A stretch of DNA of 8,016 bases from DUOX01 sp050944015 (GTDB lineage: Bacteria > Bacillota > Clostridia > Oscillospirales > Oscillospiraceae): the NCBI GenBank assembly GCA_050944015.1, contig JBMNQG010000068.1, positions 1 through 8,016 of the forward strand, read 5' to 3'. The notes below the pieces were generated by a model. The model made no database searches. It had not been told where the DNA came from and worked only from the letters and a program-made list of their open reading frames with translations. This document shows positions 1 to 6,467 of the stretch, one piece after another (within the stretch, counting starts at the first letter, position 1; each line of letters starts with the position of its first letter). The translations under genes and the position numbers were made by a program.

Positions 1-757
1 CGGGGTCCGCCATGGCCATGACTTCCTCGTTTACCTGGTAGTTTTTGAAGGCCGACCTGCGTTTTTCCGCCTCCCCTTCCTGGCCCATGGAGGCCCAGAC
101 GTCGGTATAAATCACATGGGCGCCTTTTACAGCCTCGGGGATGTTGCTGGTGCAGGTGAAATCGCCCTTTTCCCTGGCCCAGGCCATAATCCCGGGGTCG
201 GGTTTGTATTCCTCGGGGCAGGCTATGCTGACACTCATTCCCATCTTTATGCAGCCCACGATAAGGCTGTTGGCCATATTGTTGCCGTCTCCTATGAAGC
301 ACAGTTTCAGGCCCTTGAAGCTGTGCTTGTATTCCCGTATGGTCATGAGGTCTGCCAGCACCTGGCAGGGGTGGGCGTAGTCCGTAAGGCCGTTTATAAC
401 GGGTATGCCGCTGTATTTGGCCAGAGTCTCCACTTCTTCCTGGGAGTACGTTCGTATCATAATGCCGTCCAGATACCGGGAAAGGGTCCGTGCCGTATCC
501 TCTATGGACTCGCCCCTGCCCAGCTGAAGGTCTCTGGAGCTTAAAAACAGGGCCGTTCCACCCAGCTGGTACATGCCCACTTCAAAGCTGACCCTAGTGC
601 GGGTGGAATTTTTCAGGAAAATCATTCCCAGAGTCTTGCCCTTCAGATGGGGGTGCTCTATGCCGTTTTTGTTCTCATATTTCAGTTGGTCCGCCAGGTT
701 GAGGATTTCAAGGATTTCGCCGGCGGTCAGGTCGGATAGCTTTAACAGGTGTTTCAT
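1..757 (-). CDS. argF: Ornithine carbamoyltransferase, partial (C-terminus beyond the left edge)
   Basis: Transfers the carbamoyl group of carbamoyl phosphate to ornithine, giving citrulline; a cytosolic enzyme, normally a trimer. I translated the minus strand from the ATG at 757 and get 252 residues with no stop before the window edge. The carbamoyl-phosphate-binding motif STRTR lies at residues 51-55, HPCQ at 129-132, and the ornithine-binding DVWASMG loop at about 219-225. The family is usually about 305-310 residues, so roughly 55 are missing, including the HCLP catalytic-cysteine motif. The start is supported by AAAGGAG ten bases upstream, inside the end of argD. The ATG overlaps the argD stop as ATGA, so translational coupling is likely. 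As the fifth gene of the arg operon it should share the argC promoter. The ornithine rather than aspartate enzyme is indicated by the SMG loop and the context. Confidence 0.96.
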   Translation of the reverse strand, partial: MKHLLKLSDLTAGEILEILNLADQLKYENKNGIEHPHLKGKTLGMIFLKNSTRTRVSFEVGMYQLGGTALFLSSRDLQLGRGESIEDTARTLSRYLDGIMIRTYSQEEVETLAKYSGIPVINGLTDYAHPCQVLADLMTIREYKHSFKGLKLCFIGDGNNMANSLIVGCIKMGMSVSIACPEEYKPDPGIMAWAREKGDFTCTSNIPEAVKGAHVIYTDVWASMGQEGEAEKRRSAFKNYQVNEEVMAMADP

Positions 758-1914
758 TGGGCCAGAACTCCTTTCAATATTTCGATTCCTTCCCGGAGCT
801 CCTCCATGCCTATGTTCAGCGGAGGCAGGAGGCGAAGCTTTTCATGGGCGGTGAGGACTATGACGCCCGCCTCAATGCACCGTGCTGCCGTTTCTTTCGC
901 GGGTTTATCTATGGCAATTCCAAGCATCAGGCCCATACCAGTCACGCCCAGAACGCCTTTCGCGCCTTCGAGGGCGTTTTTTATATATTCCCCCTTGGCC
1001 CTGACGGAGGCGAGAAACTCTTCGTCCAGCCTGGAGATGACGGATATGGCTCCTGCTGCGCAGACAGGGTTTCCCCCGAAAGTGCTGCCGTGGCTGCCGG
1101 GAGTGAGGGTATCCTTCAATTTTTCGCCCAACAGGGCGGCACCCATGGGCAGGCCTCCGGCAAGGCCCTTGGCGGTGGTGACTATATCGGGCCTGATGCC
1201 GTACTGCATATACGCATACAGGCTGCCGGTACGGCCGTTTCCCGTCTGTACCTCGTCAATGATGAGAAGCATGTCCCTCTCCGCCGCCATTTGCGCCACG
1301 GCGGCCACATAGTCCTTATCAAGTGGTATCACCCCGCCTTCGCCCTGTACAAGCTCCAACATTATGGCGCAGACGCTGTCCTCGCAGGCTGTTTTCATGG
1401 CCTCGAAGTCGTTGGCCGGCACGTGGGCGAAGCCTGGTAAAAAGGGGTCAAAATGCACATGAAGGGCATCCTGGCCGGTGGCTGAAAGAGTGGCGATGGT
1501 GCGGCCGTGAAAGCTGTTAATCAGGGTCACAATTTTGCTGCGGCCCGGGCCGTATTTGTCGGAAGAGTATTTCCTGGCCGCCTTGATGGCGCACTCGTTG
1601 GCCTCGGCGCCGGAATTGCAGAAGAAGACCCGGCTCATGCCGGTTTTTTCGCAGAGCAGCTTTGCCAGATGAGCCTGAGGTTCCGTATAGAAAAGATTGG
1701 ACATGTGCTGGAGCTTGCCCAGCTGATTTGTTACGGCGGCCACCCACCGGTCGTCCGCCATTCCGAAGCTGCACACAGCTATGCCGCTGCCCAAATCTAT
1801 GTATCTTTTGCCGTTTTCGTCGAATATGATCGCACCCTTGCCACGGTCGGCCGCCAGGTCAAAGCGCGCGTAGGTGTTGGCGATATAGTTTTGGTCGAGA
1901 GTTTTTGTGTCCAT
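754..1914 (-). CDS. argD: Acetylornithine aminotransferase
   Basis: PLP enzyme that moves the amino group of glutamate onto N-acetylglutamate semialdehyde, giving N-acetylornithine. The protein is 386 residues, normal for the family. Class-III aminotransferase landmarks are in order: NSGAEANE (100-107, phosphate-binding loop), FHGRT (135-139), IIDEVQTGNGRTG (218-230, with the PLP-contacting Asp220) and TTAKGLAGGLPMGA (246-259), where Lys249 should carry the PLP. The frame stays open to 1956, but I chose the ATG at 1914 because AAGGAGG sits seven bases before it and the residues before MDTKTL do not resemble the family. It lies 34 nt after argB and overlaps argF by four bases. Succinyldiaminopimelate or succinylornithine transamination is possible as a side activity, but the operon argues for arginine synthesis. 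Confidence 0.96.
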   Translation of the reverse strand: MDTKTLDQNYIANTYARFDLAADRGKGAIIFDENGKRYIDLGSGIAVCSFGMADDRWVAAVTNQLGKLQHMSNLFYTEPQAHLAKLLCEKTGMSRVFFCNSGAEANECAIKAARKYSSDKYGPGRSKIVTLINSFHGRTIATLSATGQDALHVHFDPFLPGFAHVPANDFEAMKTACEDSVCAIMLELVQGEGGVIPLDKDYVAAVAQMAAERDMLLIIDEVQTGNGRTGSLYAYMQYGIRPDIVTTAKGLAGGLPMGAALLGEKLKDTLTPGSHGSTFGGNPVCAAGAISVISRLDEEFLASVRAKGEYIKNALEGAKGVLGVTGMGLMLGIAIDKPAKETAARCIEAGVIVLTAHEKLRLLPPLNIGMEELREGIEILKGVLAQ

Positions 1915-1921
1915 GAAACAG

Positions 1922-1928
1922 CCTCCTT
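1922..1928 (-). promoter_or_regulatory. Ribosome binding site of argD
   Basis: AAGGAGG on the minus strand, seven bases before the ATG at 1914. It decides the argD start against the longer open frame reaching 1956. Confidence 0.85.
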
Positions 1929-1932
1929 GTTT

Positions 1933-1951
1933 TAATGGCAGCGCGCCATTA
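1933..1951 (-). other. Small hairpin between argB and argD
   Basis: A perfect 7-bp inverted repeat (TAATGGC / GCCATTA) with a 5-nt loop. It includes the argB stop codon and ends four bases before the argD ribosome binding site. There is no U-tract, so it is not a terminator. It could influence coupling or mRNA stability between argB and argD, or be chance. Confidence 0.4.
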
Positions 1952-2806
1952 TACAAACATGGTACCGATGCCCTCGTCGGTTAAAACCTCGATGAGTATG
2001 GAATGGGGTATGCGCCCGTCAATGATGAAAACCTTCTTTACGCCCCGGCGGATGGCCTCAATGCAGCAGTTGACCTTGGGTATCATGCCGCCGGATATGA
2101 CGCCGTCCCGAATAAGCTGGGGCGCGTCGCTGACGCTTAGCTTGCTGATGAGGGATTTGGAGTCGCTTTTATCCCGGAGCAGCCCTGTGGTGTCAGTCAT
2201 GTTTACCAAGCTTTCGGCTTTCAGGGTGCCCGCTATGCGGGCGGCGGCGGTGTCTGCGTTAATGTTGTAGCAGTTGCCCTCCCTGTCGAAGCCCAGGGTG
2301 GATATAACGGGGATATAGCCCTTTTCCAGCACGTCCAGAATGGGCTGGGTGTTCACGTGTACAATTTCGCCCACAAAGCCCAGTTCTTCGCTCATTTTCT
2401 TGGCTTCAATCATCTGGCCGTCTATGCCTGAAAGGCTGATTGCCCTGCCTCCGATGTTGCCTATCAGGTTCACCAGGTTCTTTGAAATCTTTCCCGCCAG
2501 CACCATTTGCACCACTTGGGCAGTCTCCTCGTCCGTCACCCGCAGGCCGTTTATGAACTCGGTCTTTTTGCCCATTTTATCCAGAGTCTCGCTGATTTCC
2601 GGCCCGCCCCCGTGGACAAGGACCACCTTGATGCCTATGAGACTGAGGAGCACAATGTCCCCCATGACCGCCCGCTTCAGGTCCTCGTTCAGCATGGCGC
2701 TGCCGCCGTATTTGACGACTATTATTTTATTGTTGTACTGCTTAATATATGGCAGGGCTTCAATCAGTACCTTCGCCCGTTGGGCAGTTGTCAGTTCGTT
2801 TTCCAT
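1949..2806 (-). CDS. argB: Acetylglutamate kinase
   Basis: Phosphorylates N-acetylglutamate with ATP, the second step of arginine synthesis and usually the feedback-controlled one in organisms that use ArgJ. The protein is 285 residues, of the amino acid kinase family. Visible motifs are VKYGG (31-35, nucleotide phosphate binding), the glycine-rich LVHGGGPE (63-70, substrate loop), NINADTAA (181-188) and GGMIPK (239-244, with the catalytic-site Lys). An extra N-terminal helix (about residues 5-22) precedes the kinase core, and the C-terminus reads IDGRIPHSILIEVLTDEGIGTM. In characterised enzymes these two features go with hexameric, arginine-inhibited forms, so feedback inhibition is inferred here. 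The start at 2806 follows GGAGG by five bases; the upstream in-frame TTG at 2818 overlaps that site and is rejected. The gene follows argJ by 22 nt. Confidence 0.97.
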   Translation of the reverse strand: MENELTTAQRAKVLIEALPYIKQYNNKIIVVKYGGSAMLNEDLKRAVMGDIVLLSLIGIKVVLVHGGGPEISETLDKMGKKTEFINGLRVTDEETAQVVQMVLAGKISKNLVNLIGNIGGRAISLSGIDGQMIEAKKMSEELGFVGEIVHVNTQPILDVLEKGYIPVISTLGFDREGNCYNINADTAAARIAGTLKAESLVNMTDTTGLLRDKSDSKSLISKLSVSDAPQLIRDGVISGGMIPKVNCCIEAIRRGVKKVFIIDGRIPHSILIEVLTDEGIGTMFV

Positions 2807-2811
2807 GACTT

Positions 2812-2816
2812 CCTCC
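2812..2816 (-). promoter_or_regulatory. Ribosome binding site of argB
   Basis: GGAGG on the minus strand, five bases before the ATG at 2806. It overlaps the alternative TTG at 2818-2816 and so fixes the shorter start. Confidence 0.85.
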
Positions 2817-2828
2817 AAATCTGCGTAA

Positions 2829-4040
2829 TCAGGAGCGATAGTCGCCGTTTATCCTCACGTAGTCGTAGCTCAGGTCGCAGCCATAGGCCGTGGCCCCGGC
2901 GTCCCCGTCTCCCAGGGTGACGGCTATGGTGACCTCCTCCTGGCTGAGCACCCTTTTTGCCAGTTCCTCCGAGAAGGGGACGCCCCTGCAGTTTCTGCAT
3001 ACCTCCAACTCTCCGGCGGCGGAGGAAAAGCTCAAAGCCACCTTCTCCACATCCACCTGTACGCCCGCATAACCTATGGCGCAGAGCACCCTGCCCCAAT
3101 TGGCGTCGGCGCCGAACATGGCGCATTTTACCAGAGGGGAGCGGATGATGGCCTTGGCTATGCCGACGGCGGCGGCCTTGGAGGCGGCCCCCTTTACGGT
3201 GCAGCGAATGAGCTTTGTGGCGCCTTCCCCGTCCCTGGCTATGCTGCGGCATAGGGCGGATGTGACCTGGCCCAGGGCGGCCTTGAAGGCCTCAAAATCT
3301 TCGCCTTCCGAGTCGATAGGAGGATTTCCCGCAAGGCCGTTGGCCAGTACGGCCACCATGTCGTTGGTGGAGGTGTCCCCGTCCACGCTTATCATGTTGA
3401 AGCTGTTCTCCACGTCCTCCGAAAGCGCCCTTTGCAGCATTTCCGGCGAGATGGCGGCATCGGTGGTTATAAAGGCCAGCATTGTGGCCATGTTGGGATG
3501 TATCATTCCGCTTCCCTTGGCAATTGTGCCCATGCGGCAGCTTACGCCGGAGAGCTGGAACTCCACGGCTATTTCTTTCTTAATGGTATCAGTGGTCATG
3601 ATTGCCGAAGCGGCGCCATCGCTGTCGCCGCCCAGGGATGCCACCAGGGCGGGCATGGCCTTTTCCATGGGTTCCAGATTCAAAGGCTCACCTATTACGC
3701 CGGTGGAGGCCACAATTACGTCCGCCGCGGGGATTCCGGCGTACTTTTCCACCAGGGCGCACATGCCCATTACTATTTCCTCCCCGTTGGAGTTGCACGT
3801 GTTGGCATTTCCGCTGTTTACGATTACCGCCTGGGCATAGCCGTCGGAGACGTTCTTTTTGGTGACGACTATGGGAGCGCCCTTCACCAGGTTTGTGGTG
3901 TACACGCATGCGGCGGCGGCCCTCTTTTCGCTGACAATCAGGGCCAGATCCTTTTTCAACTGATTTTTTCTTATACCACAATATATTCCTGCGGCTTTGA
4001 ACCCCTTCGGGGCGCATACGCCGCCGCTGATAATCTTCAT
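2829..4040 (-). CDS. argJ: Glutamate N-acetyltransferase / N-acetylglutamate synthase
   Basis: Transfers the acetyl group from N-acetylornithine to glutamate, releasing ornithine and regenerating N-acetylglutamate (cyclic pathway). Some members also use acetyl-CoA to make N-acetylglutamate. The protein is 403 residues, full length. The self-cleavage region KGSGMIHPNMATMLAF spans 175-190: the precursor should cut between Ala185 and Thr186, freeing Thr186 as the nucleophile of the beta chain. The oxyanion-hole pair Thr113-Gly114 is present in ASTGVIG. The C-terminus GCDLSYDYVRINGDYRS is typical of the family. The start at 4040 follows GGAGG by seven bases. It lies 42 nt after argC. No argA is visible, and a bifunctional ArgJ would make one unnecessary; bifunctionality cannot be read from the sequence. 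Confidence 0.97.
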   Translation of the reverse strand: MKIISGGVCAPKGFKAAGIYCGIRKNQLKKDLALIVSEKRAAAACVYTTNLVKGAPIVVTKKNVSDGYAQAVIVNSGNANTCNSNGEEIVMGMCALVEKYAGIPAADVIVASTGVIGEPLNLEPMEKAMPALVASLGGDSDGAASAIMTTDTIKKEIAVEFQLSGVSCRMGTIAKGSGMIHPNMATMLAFITTDAAISPEMLQRALSEDVENSFNMISVDGDTSTNDMVAVLANGLAGNPPIDSEGEDFEAFKAALGQVTSALCRSIARDGEGATKLIRCTVKGAASKAAAVGIAKAIIRSPLVKCAMFGADANWGRVLCAIGYAGVQVDVEKVALSFSSAAGELEVCRNCRGVPFSEELAKRVLSQEEVTIAVTLGDGDAGATAYGCDLSYDYVRINGDYRS

Positions 4041-4082
4041 GGTGTTTCCTCCAAATTGATATGTTGCGAATAATGCGAACTG

Positions 4083-5012
4083 TTAAACAATTAGTCCCGC
4101 GGTCTCCTCAAGACCGGACATTATATTGAAGCACTGTATGGCCGCGCCGGAAGCGCCCTTGCCCAAATTGTCAAAACGGGCGTGGAGCAGCACCCGGTCC
4201 TCGTTGCCCGTTACGCTCAGCTCCATGCAGTCCTTTCCCGACAGGGCCTCCGCGGCCATAAAATCACCATCCGGCTCAACCACCCTTACAAGGGGGCAGC
4301 CTCGGTAGTGTTCCGCCAGGATGTTTTTAATTTCCTCCACCCCCGGCTTCTTTGAGAGCAGCGCCGCATGCAGGGGAACGGTCAAATGTATGCCCGCAAA
4401 ATAGTCCGCCACCGTAGGGATAAAGACCGGTGGCAAGGCCAGACCGCAGACCGCCGTCATCTCCTTCAGGTGCTTGTGCTTCTGGGCCAGGGCGTACTGC
4501 CGGGGGGAGTCCAGTTCCTTCGGGCGTTGGGGGTTTTCGTAGTCGCTTATCATGGCCTTGCCGCCTCCGCTGTAACCCGTGACGGAAAAGCAGGAAAGGG
4601 GATACTCCCTGCTTATGACGCCTGCCGCCACCAGGGGATAAACAAGGGCGATAAAGCCGCTGGCGTGGCAGCCGGGCACCGCAATTCGCTTCCCTGTTTC
4701 CACCGCCCGGCGATGACCGGCGGACAGTTCGGGAAAGCCGTAGCTCCAGCCCTCCTCCACCCGGTGGGCGGTGGAGGTGTCGATAATCCGCGCGGAAGTA
4801 CCCTGGGCAAGCGCCGCCACCTCCCTTGCAGCCTCATCGGGCAGGCACAGGAAGGTGATGTCCGAGGCGGCAATGAGCTTTTCCAGCGCCTCCGGGTTTT
4901 TGCGCTCCTTCTCATCTATTGTCAAAAGTTCCACCTCCGGCCGGGATATAAGACGCTGTTGCAGCCTCAGGCCGGTGGTGCCGCTGGAGCCGACAATAAA
5001 TACTTTTACCAT
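4083..5012 (-). CDS. argC: N-acetyl-gamma-glutamyl-phosphate reductase, short type 2 form
   Basis: Reduces N-acetylglutamyl phosphate with NADPH to N-acetylglutamate semialdehyde, the third step of arginine synthesis. The protein is 309 residues. It opens with a Rossmann nucleotide-binding motif (VFIVGSSGTTG, residues 4-14). The catalytic cysteine is Cys115 in VPGCHASG, and GYSGGGK lies about 30 residues further on. The QKHKHLKEM segment probably holds the active-site His, and the C-terminal NLGKGASGAAIQCFN is typical. Common ArgC proteins have about 345 residues; this length and the PGCHASG context fit the less common type 2 form (often called argC2). I chose ATG 5012 rather than the TTG at 5018 because GGTGA lies seven bases before the ATG and only one before the TTG. 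It is the first gene of the operon. Confidence 0.94.
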   Translation of the reverse strand: MVKVFIVGSSGTTGLRLQQRLISRPEVELLTIDEKERKNPEALEKLIAASDITFLCLPDEAAREVAALAQGTSARIIDTSTAHRVEEGWSYGFPELSAGHRRAVETGKRIAVPGCHASGFIALVYPLVAAGVISREYPLSCFSVTGYSGGGKAMISDYENPQRPKELDSPRQYALAQKHKHLKEMTAVCGLALPPVFIPTVADYFAGIHLTVPLHAALLSKKPGVEEIKNILAEHYRGCPLVRVVEPDGDFMAAEALSGKDCMELSVTGNEDRVLLHARFDNLGKGASGAAIQCFNIMSGLEETAGLIV

Positions 5013-5026
5013 AACCAAGTCACCGT

Positions 5027-5044
5027 AGTGAATAAATATTTGGA
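5027..5044. promoter_or_regulatory. Putative ArgR operator (ARG box 1), downstream of the argC transcription start
   Basis: AGTGAATAAATATTTGGA fits one half of the ARG-box consensus TNTGNATWWWWATNCANA well (TGNAT, four A/T, AT) and the other half poorly. Its centre is 22 bp from box 2, close to the two-turn spacing seen between tandem ARG boxes. It lies in the short predicted argC leader, where a bound repressor would block transcription. Confidence 0.5.
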
Positions 5045-5048
5045 GTAA

Positions 5049-5066
5049 TATGAATATTATACATCA
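5049..5066. promoter_or_regulatory. Putative ArgR operator (ARG box 2), covering the argC -10
   Basis: TATGAATATTATACATCA has both ARG-box half-sites (TATGAAT and ATACATC), but the A/T spacer is one base shorter than the usual four. It covers the whole argC -10 element, the expected place for an arginine-responsive repressor (ArgR/AhrC). Identified by pattern only. Confidence 0.55.
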
Positions 5067-5083
5067 ACGTGCGGGAATGTCAA
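5056..5083 (-). promoter_or_regulatory. Sigma-A promoter of the argCJBDF operon
   Basis: On the minus strand, a perfect TTGACA (5083-5078) and a perfect TATAAT (5061-5056) are separated by 16 bp. Transcription should begin near 5049, giving a leader of about 37 nt before argC. No terminator or leader peptide is visible between start and gene, so control is probably by operator binding rather than attenuation. Confidence 0.85.
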
Positions 5084-5089
5084 TTGCCG

Positions 5090-5107
5090 GATGCATATTA
5101 ATAAATC
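5090..5107. promoter_or_regulatory. Possible third ARG box, upstream of the argC -35
   Basis: GATGCATATTAATAAATC keeps TGNAT, four A/T and AT of the ARG-box consensus, with mismatches at the outer positions. Its centre lies 41 bp from box 2, about four helical turns. It is weaker than boxes 1 and 2, and the DNA is AT-rich, so a chance match is possible. Confidence 0.3.
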
Positions 5108-5135
5108 AAAATATCCGACGGGAAACCGCCCTTTG

Positions 5136-5155
5136 ATTTGTGAATTTACACAAAT
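5136..5155. promoter_or_regulatory. 20-bp dyad in the argC-ilvE divergent region
   Basis: ATTTGTG (5136-5142) and CACAAAT (5149-5155) are perfect inverted 7-bp arms around a 6-bp AT spacer. It looks like a binding site for a dimeric regulator. The arms resemble Rex or CRP half-sites, but the spacing is two bases short for either. It is 53 bp upstream of the argC -35 and 121 bp upstream of the predicted ilvE -35, so it could serve either gene. Confidence 0.4.
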
Positions 5156-5172
5156 TCCCTATGGGGACCAAG

Positions 5173-5245
5173 ACTTTTCGCCGCTTTTATACGGCAAACC
5201 GCTAAAAGAAAAGTGGCAGTAAGCCGGGACGACTGGTACTTTCTT
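5173..5245 (+). other. Two mutually exclusive potential hairpins upstream of ilvE
   Basis: ACTTTTC (5173-5179) pairs perfectly with GAAAAGT (5208-5214). The second strand is also part of a longer stem, 5204-5220 with 5232-5245, which has one G-G mismatch, one G-U pair, one bulge and an 11-nt loop. Both cannot form together. Read on the minus strand, the longer stem is followed by TTCTTTT, so it may instead be a weak minus-strand terminator shielding the argC promoter. The T-box consensus is absent. The rest of 5108-5275 shows no gene. Confidence 0.3.
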
Positions 5246-5275
5246 ACAAAAAGTATAAACGGGAGCAAATTTTCC

Positions 5276-5304
5276 TTGCAATGGGCGGGTGGCCCAATTA
5301 TATT
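5276..5304 (+). promoter_or_regulatory. Probable ilvE promoter
   Basis: TTGCAA (5276-5281, 4 of 6 to the -35 consensus) and TATATT (5299-5304, 5 of 6 to the -10) are separated by 17 bp. The expected start of transcription is near 5311, giving a leader of about 28 nt. The spacer holds a short inverted repeat, TGGGC/GCCCA (5282-5286 and 5292-5296), that could be an operator or chance. Confidence 0.6.
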
Positions 5305-5338
5305 AAGAAAAAATAAGTGTAGATTGAGAGGGAGAACC

Positions 5339-6406
5339 ATGGAGAAAATCAAGGTCCAGCTGACCACAGCCCCCAGAAATAAGCCGGACATAAACGGAAT
5401 TGCGTTTGGCACGCATTTTTCCGACCATATGTTTCTTATGAACTATGTGGAGGGGCAGGGATGGATAAACCCGCGCATAGTTCCCTATGGCCCCATTTCC
5501 CTGGAGCCTTCAGCCATGGTTTTTCACTATGCCCAAGAGATTTTCGAGGGCATGAAGGCATACAGGACCGGGGATGGGAGAATACAGCTTTTCCGGCCTA
5601 TGGAAAACTTCCGCAGGATGAACAATTCGGCGGACAGGATGTGCATTCCCCGCATACCAGAAGAACTGGCGCTGGAGGGACTGGTAACCCTGCTGAAGGT
5701 GGACAGGGACTGGGTGCCCTCGGCTCCCGACAGCTCCCTGTATATCCGGCCGTTTATAATTGCCACCGACCCTCAGCTGGGCGTGCATGTTTCCAAAACA
5801 TATTTGTTCGCCATAATAACAAGCCCCGTGGGCAGCTACTATGCCGGGGGTATGAGCCCGGTGCGCATAAAAATAGAAGACCGAGATGTCCGGGCCGTGC
5901 GGGGCGGCACGGGCTATGCCAAGTGCGGCGGCAACTACGCCGCTTCCCTCCGTGCCGGCGAGAAGGCGGAAAAAGAGGGGTTCAGCCAGGTTCTCTGGCT
6001 GGACGGTGTCCACCGCAGGTATATAGAGGAAGTGGGCAGCATGAACGTCATGTTCAGGATAAACGGGAAGGTGGTTACCCCCGAGCTTTCCGGCAGCGTG
6101 CTGCCCGGCATTACCAGGAAGTCCTGTATCGAAATACTTAAGGGTAAAGGTATTGAGGTCCAGGAGCGGCTCATCACCGTCCAAGAGCTGATAGAGGCCG
6201 CCCGGGACGGCAGCCTTCAGGAGGCCTGGGGAACCGGCACGGCGGCGGTCATATCTCCCATTGGTGAGATTTCATACAAAGGCGAGAGCCACATCATAGG
6301 CGGAGGCGGGATCGGCCCGTTGACCCGCGAGCTTTACGACACCCTTACCGGCATACAGTGGGGTAAGATAGTAGACCCCTATGGCTGGGTATATCCCGTT
6401 GATTGA
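5339..6406 (+). CDS. ilvE: Branched-chain amino acid aminotransferase
   Basis: Cytosolic PLP enzyme, fold type IV, that transfers amino groups between glutamate and the 2-oxo acids of leucine, isoleucine and valine: the last step of their synthesis and the first of their breakdown. The protein is 355 residues, matching the longer BCAT subfamily. FHYAQEIFEGMKAYR lies at 62-76. Lys195 in GGTGYAKCGGNYAAS should hold the PLP. EEVGSMNVMF (230-239), SGSVLPGITR (251-260) and WGTGTAAVISPIGEI (297-311, cofactor phosphate and substrate loops) follow. The frame is open back to a GTG at 5213, but GAGAGGGAG lies just before the ATG at 5339, the family begins here, and the likely promoter lies inside the extension. 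It is divergent from the arg operon and followed by its own terminator, so probably monocistronic. Confidence 0.95.
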   Translation: MEKIKVQLTTAPRNKPDINGIAFGTHFSDHMFLMNYVEGQGWINPRIVPYGPISLEPSAMVFHYAQEIFEGMKAYRTGDGRIQLFRPMENFRRMNNSADRMCIPRIPEELALEGLVTLLKVDRDWVPSAPDSSLYIRPFIIATDPQLGVHVSKTYLFAIITSPVGSYYAGGMSPVRIKIEDRDVRAVRGGTGYAKCGGNYAASLRAGEKAEKEGFSQVLWLDGVHRRYIEEVGSMNVMFRINGKVVTPELSGSVLPGITRKSCIEILKGKGIEVQERLITVQELIEAARDGSLQEAWGTGTAAVISPIGEISYKGESHIIGGGGIGPLTRELYDTLTGIQWGKIVDPYGWVYPVD

Positions 6407-6433
6407 AGGATTGATTAATTCAAAATTTTCGTA

Positions 6434-6467
6434 AAGGGCCGCCGGCATGCCGGCGGCCCTTATTTTT
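6434..6467 (+). terminator. Rho-independent terminator of ilvE
   Basis: A perfect 28-bp palindrome (6434-6461) of GC-rich sequence begins 28 nt after the ilvE stop and is followed by ATTTTT. The stem can pair almost to its tip, leaving CATG as the loop. It separates ilvE from the pit unit. A weaker A/T stretch on the left makes minus-strand use less likely, and no minus-strand gene faces it. Confidence 0.93.

Noticed and set aside
757..1440. Long plus-strand open frames opposite argD (for example 757-1440 and 1507-1935)
   Set aside because: They are antisense to a clear full-length ArgD, lack ribosome binding sites and show no recognisable protein motif. GC-rich codons on the other strand commonly leave such frames open.
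3076..4073. Plus-strand open frames opposite argJ (3076-3840 and 3432-4073)
   Set aside because: They are shadows of argJ, whose motifs and ribosome binding site are unambiguous. Their translations are low-complexity and resemble no family I know.
5136..5155. Rex or CRP binding site
   Set aside because: The half-sites look similar, but the spacer between TTGTG and CACAA is 6 bp rather than the 8 bp required by either consensus.
5267..5281. CodY box near AAATTTTCC upstream of ilvE
   Set aside because: Only the left half matches AATTTTCWGAAAATT; about six mismatches remain, mostly in the right half.
5276..5304. T-box leader for ilvE suggested by GGGCGGGTGGCCC
   Set aside because: It lacks the GGTGGNACCGCG core, and no terminator/antiterminator with a T-run follows. 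It fits better as a promoter spacer with a small inverted repeat.
5213..5338. In-frame GTG extension of ilvE by 42 codons
   Set aside because: There is a poor ribosome binding site at the GTG, a good one at 5339, family length fits the shorter form, and the likely promoter lies within the extension.
5146..5412. Minus-strand 88-codon open frame across the ilvE start
   Set aside because: It overlaps the start of ilvE, has no ribosome binding site and shows no recognisable motif apart from chance hydrophobic residues.
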